64,000 nt of DNA from Nymphaea colorata. Lineage: Eukaryota; Streptophyta; Magnoliopsida; Nymphaeales; Nymphaeaceae. Under the pieces are notes generated by a model. The model saw only the letters and a list, made by a program, of their open reading frames with translations, did no database searches and was not told the DNA's origin. The position numbers and the translations under genes were made by a program. Each line of letters starts with the position of its first letter. Positions within the stretch are counted from its first letter, which is position 1. Below, piece after piece: positions 12,343 to 22,340 of the stretch. Location: positions 30,227,934 through 30,291,933 of the forward strand of contig NC_045138.2 of NCBI RefSeq assembly GCF_008831285.2. The letters are read 5' to 3'.

Positions 12343-15300
12343 TTTGGGTACTTAGGATATTTATGTAAGAACCAGGACAATCATCTCATTAATGGTCTCC
12401 TTTTATAAGTCCTTGAAGATCTCTCACAATCTTCGATACAGGACTAAACTTCTGGGGTGTTACAATCCACCCCCCTTAAGGCACATGCGTCAGCTCGTGT
12501 GGGACCCCAGGTCCGAGTGTTGAAACTGCTCTGATACTACTATAACAACCCGACCCACTCCCGGGCTCGGGCCCCTGATTCGACGGATCCCAACCTGCCC
12601 CTAACAGTTTCGGTTCCAATCCTAAAAAGGCTAGGAACCAGGACAATCATCTCATTAATGGCCTCCTTTTACAAGTCCTTGAAGATCTCTCACAATCTTC
12701 GATACAGGACTAAACTTCTGGGCTGTTACAGAGACCAGTCCCAACGGCTAGAATTCTAACCGTTGGAACTAGTCGCCAAAGGCTAGTCTTCTCCTCTCTC
12801 TTGTTCTCTTCCTTATAAATAGTGTACATCCTCTAGTGCCTTCTTATGGCTTTTTAGCCACTTCTTGTAGTGCTTATTGGAATCAATATATGTTCTTTGT
12901 TCATCTTGGTGTGGCCTCTTGAGTATTACTTTGTTGTGTTGGAGGAAGCTTCAAGTGTGACATTATTGAAGTATTAGTCTTGTTTGGGCCTGATTTACAT
13001 CCACATGTCTAGCACTCTAGCATTCCAAATAGGTCATGCCAACGTTCAGATCCAAGACTAGTTTACGTGGTCACTTTCTCATGACTACCCCATCACAAGC
13101 CAAGTATCTCAGCCATCAGGTCGGACCAGCTGCCTGTCGATGCCAATCTGCCTGTTTTACCTATCTCATTGAAGCAAAGCCAACTGATCCTTTTGTCACT
13201 TGCACATGCACACATTGCCATAGCTGCAAAATGTGCATCTTTCAGCGTTATCAAGTGAGCCACCAGTTCTTGATGACCTGCCTACTTTGGGCAGCTCCTG
13301 GTCCATGTTACAGTGAGATACAGATGCCATGTGAAGAATCCATGTGACATTTTATCATACAGCATAATACCTTCCACTCTTTGCAATGACATTAAATAAA
13401 AGATAGGTGCTTTATACTCAATAGAATAAAGAATTACTAGAAATAGACAATATATTCAAGTTGTAAAACATGCATGATCAACGTTTATATATTCCAATCA
13501 AAAGTGACATTGTACCTCGTAAATTTCGCTGACCAATTCTAAAAGTGATATAAATGGATGGGAACTTGTTTGTGAAATTTGTTCCTTCTCACTATCAGCA
13601 ATTGCCAAGCTGCTTGGTCCTCCAGTTAGGTACGGATGCATTGAACTCATTGCCTTCTCCTTCATTTCTTTTACCTGTCCATTATATCTTTACAAGTGAA
13701 GGAAGTGCCAGACCATAAATATAAAAAAGAAGACATACATTTAACATAATGAAACTAAATTGTTCCTACATGGAAAAGAACAGCTTTCAGTTTCAAGGCT
13801 AAATCATAATCAAAATTATTATCAAACAAAATTTTTATTCAGATTTCTTTTCAGATAGTTTTTTTCTCAAAAGACTAAAAATTGTAAATAACAAAAGACC
13901 TATGAAATACTAAGTCTTCAATCCAAAATATGAAAAAACCAATAAAAAATCATTTAACACAGGAGTGGAAGGGGGAGAGAGAGAGAGAAAGAGAGAGCAT
14001 AAACTTAAAAGATGTAAAATATTTTCGAAATCCCGAGGGAGATTAATTTGAAAATACCAGATAGTTTTCTGATATTGCTGTTCCATTTCAAAAAGCTATT
14101 TATTTGAATGATTCTGTACTACTAATATTGATGACTAGAGCCTAAACAAGATAGAGACCATAAAGATTGCAATAAAAGAGGCTGCTACATGGTAAAAGAT
14201 GCTCAGAAACGGAAAAATTAATCTAGGAATAGAGCAGTATTACCAAAACAAACCCAAAAAAATATGCATTTAGTCCATAAGAAGTATAGGCTAAATTGGC
14301 TAATGCCATAGACAACGCCAATGCCACTAGTAACATGCTTCCATCATGGTATATGCTAATGAGTAATAGGCCACAACCAACACTCGTGGTTTCCTGTGGT
14401 GAAGAATGCATGTTAAAGTTGCAAACTATCATCAAGTGAAAGAGAGAGAACCTTATCTCGAGCAATGGGATTGGATAGAAAGCACGTAACAAGTTTATGC
14501 ATGTACGCGGTATACATATAGACCATGTCGTCGTCATCATTCTGCAAAGTATATAGTCAGAAAATTTCAGGTTATTTCACAATTGTGATGTCATAGATGG
14601 AAGTAGAGAGACAGATCAACTAATAAAAGACAAAAGGAACTACTAGACTGACTTAAGGAATACTTCTGAAACTGTCAACAGTTTACTAATTTACACTAAA
14701 TGAAGCCTAAGCAAATTACAAATATTTCACATGGGTGTGGGGTGTAGGTGCTGGCCCAGGCACAGATGCAGCAATTTTTCAAAAAAAAAAAATTAGGGGC
14801 AGGTGCAGAAAGGATGCATGTGAAAGGATGCATGTATATGTGTGTGTACATATGTATATAAATCATTTGTACATAGTTATTTAACTGTTTAGTAGTCATA
14901 TTTATCTGTAATTATTTACATGTGAACTTTTTGTATTAGAGATAATTTAGTTATGTGCTAAAATGGTCAGTTTTAATCCAGTTCAGCTGACTAAACCGGA
15001 TGTGTTGTGTCGGATAAACACCAGCACCAGCACCACCATCAAGGCATCAACATAGGTGCAGCAGTCATTTGGAAGCACCCATGTGACTCAGATACAATGC
15101 ACCACCATAAAGAAATCATTTTATCAATTTAATGTAAAAAACAGGTTGCAGCAGCACAACAGTTGAAAGATAATAGAGAGCATAAAATCTGAAGACTCTG
15201 AACAGCAAAATTAACCAAATTTTGAATGTGATACAAGACAAAGGACAAAGAATTCAAAAAATAGAGTGCCATTACAGTAAACAACAGATGAAGAAACATC

Positions 15301-17724
15301 AGTAATGAAGTTCTATTAAATTGGCCATTCTATTCTATAGCATTGTCCAATTCCCCATTGAAATGTATCCTCTACATTTGATGCGCAAACCTGATATGCA
15401 GCTGTACGAAGGATTTTATCCAGTAAAATCTGGAAAGCATTCCTTGAGCAAACAAGCTCCAGGCATGAAGTAATCGAGGCAGTTTCAGCAGCACTATTTT
15501 CCTCTGATGTCAGCATCAAGTGAACAGTCCAGGTCAGCCTTATGGCACCAATGAATTCCTCAACTTTTTGATCATTTCCAGAAGACATCATCTTAAAGGC
15601 ACAGCAAACAAAAAGACAAACTGGGATTATGCACTAAAGCAAAGTACATTGCAGGTCATGAGAAAATATCGTCTTATACAGCAGCTTACCAGTTCTTGAA
15701 ACTCTCTTCTAAATGAAGTGTCGTTGCACAGAATAGATGTCTTGTCTGGGGCTGTGCTTAAAGCATCTGATATAAAAGATATGACAATCCCAAACAGTAG
15801 GCTAAAAACAATCTGCCTCAAAAAGAGATACAAGGTCAAAGAATGAGACAATAAATGCAAGCTTGAATTCACTGTGTTGCAAGAACGCTGGCACATGATG
15901 GTGTCATACATGGAACAAAACACTGGACAGGACAGGCATTGAAATCCTAAGCACTTGGGCAGGCAAGTACATATGCACATTCAGATGTGTGTCTATGCTT
16001 ACATTTTTCAGAGAGGAGGATGGTACAAGAAAAGTAATAAAAAAAGGCATTCCAAATATGTGAACACAAAAAAAGACATCTTCAAATATATGAACTTTAA
16101 AAGTCCGCGAATTAGAAGTCTGAAAGATAGCACTGAAATGCACTAAAGCAATTAAGTGCCCAACTATGGACCCTTCATGCTAAATGGTTGACACTTCATT
16201 CCAGAAATGTGCCAACTGCCAAACTACACTAAGATTGTCCAACTTTGACACTCATGTATAGTTATTTTGACTTTTTGACACTTCCGACATGCATTGGCAT
16301 GTAAAACCAGTGAGCAACACCAATGCTTCCGGCTTCATCAAATGTGTGTGGAACATCATGGTCTATAACTAACCAGAAGAAATGACGCAAGCAGAGCTGT
16401 TCCACAGATAAAGAAAAAAGATGGTGAAAAAGAAAAGCATCTACACAAGGCCTGAACAATACTGGGAACTTTCAAAAGGACTAAGAAGAAAACCTGAAGC
16501 TTCTGTGTCTCCTTATCATCAGTTACTTCAGCAATACTCTCTTTTAATCCAAAGAACATGTCTTTCACATCCTTGGAGTCTGCAGTTTCAAAAATTCATC
16601 AAAGATGTCAAGTAACAGAAACGATAGTCATGTGAAAACATGTTGAAGAACACATTCACGTTACTATTTCTGCATGTGTGCACAGGACTGGACATCATGT
16701 TACACGTTCATGTATTCTTTGTCCTCACTAAAAGGACCAAACCTTTGAGGATTTATGCCCAGTAAAATGTAGAGAACTGAAACAAGAAGTTATAACACAT
16801 GGAAACAGCACATGGAACATAAGACTTAGTCACCCTCCGGCCTCCAGGCTGCACCAAACCCTGTGGATTGTACCCTTGGCCAAGGGCTTATGCCTGCTTA
16901 AGCCTGCATAGAGAACGATACTAACAACCAAAAGTCATCCCACTGCACCATCCCCCTTGTGGCTGTGAAGCAAAAAAAGTTTTGTCCTTTTTCTTCCTTT
17001 GTCTGCTTCATGCTTACAAAGAACAAACAGAAACTAATCGTGCTAGTGTGGTTACTTGTTTCTCATATGTTTAGAATACAGTAATTCCACATTGAACCAG
17101 GAGTAATCACCTTATTTCAAGAAGCCTAATACAGCCCCTAGAATGAAATGATTTGGAAAGCACAATATGAATTGTCCTTAGAGTCTATGGCTGCTTTTTG
17201 CATGCTCTTCTGTACATCAATCAGGTCCATGCCAAGACTGTCAGGCAGTTCGCATCATTGTGGTAACAAAGCCACACATCCAGTTGAATCTTTTTTTTAG
17301 ACACAGAGTTCTTAGTCCCCATTCTCTCTTGTTCCTGAGCATTCTTCTCATTACTTAGTTTGGATTGTCAACCCTTTCTTATTATTTACGTCCCCTAATG
17401 TATTCCAAGACCAATCCCCCCCCCCCAACCAAAACACACACATACCAAGAAAAGGCTTCAACGTTCAGATCTGCCTTTCAGATCGTAATCAACATCATGC
17501 ACGAAGGTCGGCTGATGCCAGCAAGTCTATCTGTGCCATTTTGACTAGAGGAACATGACATAATTCACAGCTTATTCAGTGCTCATCTTAATGATTTACA
17601 GCCCTATGTCGATTTTGGATTGACAACAACCACAGTAGTTGCATTAGCGTCCCATGTGATGTCCTAGTAAATAGCTGTATTAGCACATCACCTGATGTCA
17701 TGGTAAGTTGATTTATCATCAGAT

Positions 17725-17778
<54 letters not shown>

Positions 17779-20700
17779 ATATATATATATATACACACAC
17801 ACACATGGTAATAGTATGTGTATGCATATTGCTGTTTGTAGGCACTCCACACTCACAAAAAAATATGTTAGTCATTGCCTTTCATTGTCTGGCATGCCAT
17901 TGCATCCGCATAAAGGTCCTTTACTTTCTTTGAAACATTTCCAATCTACACATTTTTCTTCTATCCACCAGTAGATGTATATGTATGTATATCGTTGTCT
18001 ATAGGCATTCAGCACTTGTCTGGATGCAATTGGTTCCACATAAAGGTCCTTTACTCTACTGTGTTTGCAACACTTCCAAACTACACTTTTTTCTTCTATC
18101 CATCAGTTCCTCCTTACAATCACAACTTATCCAGGACAAATTGACTTATCTTCCAATTATGCTGTCTTAAAATAACAAATTATGCATTTATCAAAAGCTT
18201 GGAGGTAGCCATAGAGATGTGTGGCTCCAAGCTTACATATGAACTTTTGAGACACAAAGAGCAAGATGTAGTGACAAAATTTTCCTCATATATTGCCCCA
18301 CAGGTAAGAACAAGATCCTTCACCATAAGTAAACAGTAACAAGCATACGCATGTCAGAATAGGTTTACAAGTTTTGATCATGGCACTGCAAGAAAATAGT
18401 TTGGGCATAAACGTTAAAACATGTCCATAGTGTTGAAATTCTAAAAGCCCCTAAAGCAACAGAGCAAGGGACTCATGACATAATATGAAGAGTATGGTAG
18501 ATGGACTTACATTTATTAAGCACTGTTTTTAAAAGAACTGGATGAGGGTAAATAAGCCTCCGAGCCAAATACACCATGTTAATATGCTATTAGTGTAACT
18601 GAAATATTAGCCTCAGCTTTGGTCCATAATCTCGTAATGTGAGATCTTACCTGTTCTTATGGAGAAGGATGATGTTCAATACAACCAAAACTATGACATC
18701 TTTAATCTGAATGTATTTGAAAATGCACTTACAATAGGAAAAATACATTTAGAGGGGGAAGAGACAGGGAAAGGCATAGCAGGACATAGGCTAGGCAGCT
18801 AGTGTTATGAAGTCTTAATGAAGATAATCTGTTGAAGCATAAGAAAATAATGACAACCACTGTACGAATTTGAAGACAGCAAACCTTTTGGAGAAAGGCA
18901 CCAATTTAAGAATGAAAATGAAAAAACAGCTGAAGCCTCCCATAAGGACAGACAGCTAAGCTCTTATATGATCAAGGAAGCAAAATGCAGATCACTAACC
19001 GAAGCCAGACTATGTGGATGCAGGCCTCAATTATTAATCTAGAATGTAAGTTCCAATCAAAGTTTCTTAATACAAATATTGCAGTTTGGAAACAGCTGTA
19101 GCAACAAATGAATCCTGGATCAGAGCATAAATCCAAATACCAAGCAGAATGAGTACCTTAAAAAGGAGATTCAGACTGCAGGTCCAGTATTCAAGAAGGA
19201 CCACGCAGCTCATATAACAGGTTCTAGGATAATAGGGATATACAATTACAAACAGCTAGTTAATAGGTTAGAAACTTAGAACCATAGGCTTCCCATCTAG
19301 CCAGATCAGGATTTGAGACCTGGAGTTCAATAAAAATCCGTGTCAATCCAATCAATGTCTTGTCAGTGTTTTTGACTTCCAAAAAATCCAAGTAGCCTAC
19401 CTGGTCATTCTGAAACCAGTTTTACCTTATGAGCATGATGGATCCATTGCATAAGGCTAATCATGCAAATGTCTGTGACACTTAAGACACACAACCCCTT
19501 TTTTTAATGGCGGAAGGGGGAAAGAGAGGCACACATAAGAGAAAGAGAGAGAGGGAGATGAATACGTTCACATATAGACATGTATGCTTTTCATATTCAA
19601 AAACACCTCATCATTTATCAGTTACAAGCAACCATCATTCTCTGTCTGTGCCCACATGCATTTCAAATCCAGCATTACATTTTCTATTATCCATTACAAA
19701 GGGACCAAAACTACCTGTCTGTGTCTCAAATATACATGGAAACTATTCCTTACTGGAAACATGAATAGGTTTTCTTATTAACCTTTAAGTTTAAAGAATC
19801 AACAAAAAAAGGAAGAGAAAAGGATCCTACTTGGCCGAACAACAAGAACTGAAATAGCAAGGCAATGACCAACAGTAAGCCGCTCCCTTAGAACAACTGC
19901 ATTACGTTTCACAAGAGCACCTCTAGAATCCATCACATATTGCTCCACCTGATGCTGCCCACTTGATGTTGCTGCTTCTGCTCGACTGAGTTCCTGGGGG
20001 ATCATCAATCCTAAGTTTGTAGAGCATAACTTTTAAAGAAGACAGTAAAATAGATATGAAAGCATAATCACCGATATTTTGGAAATGCTTCTTCTATAAT
20101 TTAAAAGGCTTGCATAGATGTTTGCCAATGTTTTTGTAAAATGAGATGGTAGGAAACCCATAGTTTCATAAATCTTTTCTACTGCTATCTATATTTCAAA
20201 TTTTTTTGAATTACTGAAATTTTACCCCAAAAAAAAGCAAATAAATAATTCCAAGAAACACCTTCTTGAGTTGAGAATGATATTTGCGACTATGATTACA
20301 GAATACAAACACACACACATATATAAATACTGAGCATGAATGAGAGGCTTTTAGACTTTGAGGATAAAGGGAAAATTACCTAAATCTAAAAATAAAGAAC
20401 ATGTTTTTCCGTACTTATGTTTTAGACTAGGAATAGAGTTCCATATCTTGATAAATGATTTGATGAACACAGTAAAATAAAAGTTAAAACAACCTATTAG
20501 ATGTCTGTGGGTTGATACTGACAGAATATGTCCAGATATCTACTAGGGGCAGAATGACTGCATATGCAAAGAAAACACACTCTCTTCCACGCACAGAGAT
20601 CAAAAACTCAACTTTGTCTTCCTCAAAAGATAACCTTTAATATCTGCTAGAGAAAAGATTGAGAAGACTATGGACAAATACTAATGAATCAGCAGAAAAA

Positions 20701-22340
20701 CTATGTGAAGCACTAATTCATACGCTAAAACAAAAATAAGAACCTTTACTTATTGGTCTATTAGTTTGATTCCTAAGAAACATGAAAGTTGTTATGCTCT
20801 AAGCTACATGGGTGCGGGTATGGTCTGCTGGTAATTTTTAAATTTCTAAAATTTGGGCTTACTTTTGTAATGTAGGCAAAATCTGAATAAAGCTAAGAAA
20901 AATTATAGATAAATAAAAAAGACTTTAAAAGGAGGCCAACCCTTTTAAAGTTTAAACCCACTCTCGACTCTCGCATCTAAACCATTTAGCGTGGGTGGTG
21001 AACATTGGGAAGGCGGATAGTGCGCAGCTTTGGAAGGACATCAGCTCATGTAATCTCCCTCTCGCTTGCTCATGCTAGTGGCTAGTTGCTCGCCCACTAG
21101 TGATTTTTATTTGTCGCTGCTGAATCTTCTTGCTTTTAATTTGGTAATTTAAATTTTAGTGTGCGCCCCATGCATGTAAATAAAGGCTACATGTGAGACA
21201 CAACATGAGATGACAAAAAGTCAGGCACACCCTGTCTATTAACTACAATGCAGTCACATAACCACTTGCAGTTTTTGCATGAAATTGACTGAGACATTAA
21301 TCAAATGGATAGACCAAGATCACGAAACTAATGCATGTAATTTGCAACGAACAACGTTAAAGGTACAAATTGTGGAAGAATGAACGAATTATAGAAGCAA
21401 CCTTCATGAGTGAGATCAATCGTTGTCTGAGCCCAGACTTGAACAAGTCTTCAAGGTAGCATTGGATATCAGACACGATATCTGGCTCAAGCCCTTGATC
21501 CAACACAACAGCCTGTTAAAATGTTTGCATTTATCAATTTCCAGCGAGGACCTCAAAGAAAATAGCACAAAGGAGAAATGCACGGCGAATTACAATACCC
21601 TCAGGAGCGTATAAAGAGAAGTAATCAAAGCTCTCCTCTCAGTGTACCACAGCCCTGCTGCAAGCCGGAAGATTTCCGACGGTTCCCGCCCAAATAGATC
21701 CCACTGCACACCAATTCATGCAAGTTAAATCAGAAAACACTCACTAAGCAAACTTCACAAAGAAGGGATTGCACGATTCGGCGGCGAGTTCGAAAACCTC
21801 CTGATGTGCGTGCACAAGCAACGAGACGCAATCGATTTCGTTCAGATTCAATTCGTCACTCAGCTTGAGAGCCTGCAGATTCGAACCCACAAAGAAACGA
21901 CGGAACAGTGAGTAAGTGAGTGAGTGAGTGAGTGAGGCAATTCCGCAACCACGACACAATTGTTTGGTCCTTATACGGGAATATGGAATTGGAGCTTACA
22001 ATCTGAACATCCAGGTCGTCGAGCGACGGTGAGACGTCCTGAAGTCTTACTTCTTTAGACATAACCTGAGTACGATCGGACGGTTTCGGCGCCTGTTACA
22101 GTTGCACAAGAAACTCAGCACACCCACACAAAAAAAGTAACCAGAAACGGCGAAAATGGTGACAACGAAATGAAATGGGACAGGAAGACGGACACCTACA
22201 GTGTAAGAGAGGAACGATCGGAAGACGGGGAGAGCGTCGCGGAGAGCGTGCATGAGCTCGACTCTCTGCCGCGGCGTCGGGCCCGAGGGGCCAAGCAGGG
22301 TTGACTCGACCGTCGCGAGCAGCGCCTTAGGGGAAACCAT
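364..22340 (-). CDS. NUP205: Nuclear pore complex protein NUP205 (5' part, 27 exons)
   Basis: Large alpha-solenoid scaffold nucleoporin of the inner ring of the nuclear pore. The start is the first ATG (22340-22338); the peptide opens MVSPKALLATVESTLLGPSG, the N-terminus typical of plant NUP205. Further conserved stretches appear in the right order: ALKLSDELNLNEIDC (exon 3), WTFVNFAGEDHTNF (exon 12), ERYDLPVVVG (exon 15), YPSTISFLNLLNAL (exon 16), FDKDLFLADFWRPL (exon 19) and ALLEYVRYD (exon 20). The 27 exons join through GT-AG introns with matching phases into 3420 nt, 1140 codons without a stop. Family members are around 1800-1900 residues, so roughly the last third lies left of base 1. The gene is stretched by transposon-filled introns, notably introns 6 (3.3 kb) and 11 (5.0 kb). 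Exon calls rest on my alignment to remembered family sequence plus splice sites; identity is near certain. Confidence 0.95.
5966..6223. mobile_element. MITE in NUP205 intron 17
   Basis: 258-bp element with terminal inverted repeats: left end ggggtgtttgggtgacac, and the right end reverse-complements to ggggcgtttggatgacac (16 of 18 identical). The interior is made of repeated short motifs around 'aaaaccaggtttt', giving strong self-complementarity. No coding capacity. A perfect target-site duplication was not visible (TAA on the left, TTA on the right), so the superfamily (PIF/Harbinger or hAT) is left open. It sits about 100 bp from exon 17. Confidence 0.8.
9570..9938. mobile_element. Inverted-repeat element of the 'taagtcacatgg' family, copy 1
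   Basis: Left end reads ctaagtcacatggatacg; the right end is rich in gtaccc/gggtac motifs (cccacatgggtacatgg). It encloses a long AT microsatellite (9672-9716). No ORF. The same terminal motif recurs in other elements of this window (10043-10345, 14724-15092, 27421-27694). Non-autonomous; boundaries approximate. It lies in NUP205 intron 11. Confidence 0.55.
9672..9716. repeat. (TA)n microsatellite
   Basis: 45 bp of pure TA inside the inverted-repeat element at 9570-9938. Confidence 0.95.
10043..10345. mobile_element. Inverted-repeat element of the 'taagtcacatgg' family, copy 2
   Basis: Left end ctatgtcagatgggtgcggg pairs with a right end whose reverse complement is ctaagtcactcgggtgcg. The left arm repeats gggtgcgg/gcaggtgc motifs and the right arm repeats caccagcacc/cacccgcacc motifs. 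A 66-bp AT microsatellite (10127-10192) fills the middle. No coding capacity. Flanks acagtga and acagcga suggest a degraded target duplication. In NUP205 intron 11. Confidence 0.6.
10127..10192. repeat. (AT)n microsatellite
   Basis: 66 bp of pure AT at the centre of the element at 10043-10345; it produces repetitive Tyr-Ile reading frames on both strands that are not genes. Confidence 0.95.
11344..12109. mobile_element. Mutator-like non-autonomous element with 9-bp target duplication
   Basis: 766-bp element flanked by a perfect 9-bp direct repeat gcatgaaca (11335-11343 and 12110-12118). The ends are inverted: aatgttat at the left, ataacatt at the right. Both subterminal zones are built from tatcgtacgatacg-type palindromes, densest at 11940-12100. 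The AT-rich interior has no transposase-like ORF. A 9-bp duplication is typical of Mutator-like elements; the assignment is inference because no transposase is present. In NUP205 intron 11. Confidence 0.7.
12297..12340. repeat. (TA)n microsatellite inside the solo LTR
   Basis: 44 bp of pure TA, 28 bp before the nested TRIM-like element. Confidence 0.95.
12369..12730 (-). mobile_element. TRIM-like miniature LTR element nested in the solo LTR
   Basis: Two direct repeats of 96 bp (12369-12464 and 12635-12730) differ at about three positions. Read on the minus strand: a full terminal repeat of about 190 bp (12730-12541, starting tgtaacagccc), then gtagtatcagagc (12540-12528), close to the tggtatcagagc primer-binding site for initiator tRNA-Met, a very short interior, a purine tract (aaggggggtgga, about 12477-12466), then a second repeat starting tgtaacacccc that is truncated after 96 bp. 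That order is LTR, PBS, PPT, LTR without genes, the definition of a TRIM. Confidence 0.75.
14724..15092. mobile_element. Inverted-repeat element of the 'taagtcacatgg' family, copy 3
   Basis: Left end tttcacatgggtgtggggtg; right end gcacccatgtgactcaga, whose reverse complement is tctgagtcacatgggtgc. The arms carry the same ggggtgcaggtgc and caccagcaccagcacc motifs as the copy at 10043-10345, but the middle is an AT/GT-rich spacer instead of a long AT microsatellite. No coding capacity. In NUP205 intron 9 (14542-15390). Confidence 0.6.
17727..17805. repeat. Compound microsatellite (CT)n(TA)n(CA)n
   Basis: About 50 bp of uninterrupted CT followed by TA and CA dinucleotides, in NUP205 intron 6. 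Confidence 0.95.
17815..18106. repeat. Diverged tandem duplication in NUP205 intron 6
   Basis: Two neighbouring segments (about 17815-17971 and 17980-18106) share the order of motifs: tatgtatat...ttg, taggcattc, a 15-bp ataaaggtcctttac block, and cttctatccaccag/catcag at the end. The second copy is shorter by an internal deletion. No coding sense. Confidence 0.7.
20800..20833. mobile_element. Single arm of the 'cacatgggtgcggg' repeat family
   Basis: ctaagctacatgggtgcggg matches the left terminus of the elements at 10043 and 14724, but no matching right arm was found close by. Probably a truncated relic. It lies in NUP205 intron 5. Confidence 0.4.

Larger units (their letters stand above)
12222..12999 (+). 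mobile_element. Solo LTR, Ty1/copia type
   Basis: Starts TGTTAGAATG and ends TTACA, giving the canonical TG...CA ends, flanked by a perfect 5-bp target duplication tccac (12217-12221 and 13000-13004). It contains a promoter-like tataaata near 12815 and a GA-rich/CT-rich U3-like section. No second LTR or internal domain is found nearby, so this is a solo LTR left by recombination. It was later invaded by the smaller element at 12369-12730. In NUP205 intron 11, in the antisense direction of the gene. Confidence 0.85.
13516..22340 (-). other. NUP205: NUP205 exon map, exons 1-11
   Basis: Coding exons in transcript order: 1, 22200-22340; 2, 22000-22092; 3, 21798-21872; 4, 21599-21703; 5, 21402-21512; 6, 19831-19993; 7, 16494-16579; 8, 15690-15812; 9, 15391-15591; 10, 14452-14541; 11, 13516-13674. 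All bounded by GT-AG. Exons 6/7 split a codon after its first base; all other junctions here fall between codons. Intron 2 next to exon 3 carries a short GTGA microsatellite (about 21907-21935). Confidence 0.9.

Noticed and set aside
13036-13347. 103-codon plus-strand frame in NUP205 intron 11
   Set aside because: Lies just beyond the solo LTR in intronic DNA; Cys/His spacing is not that of a known zinc finger.
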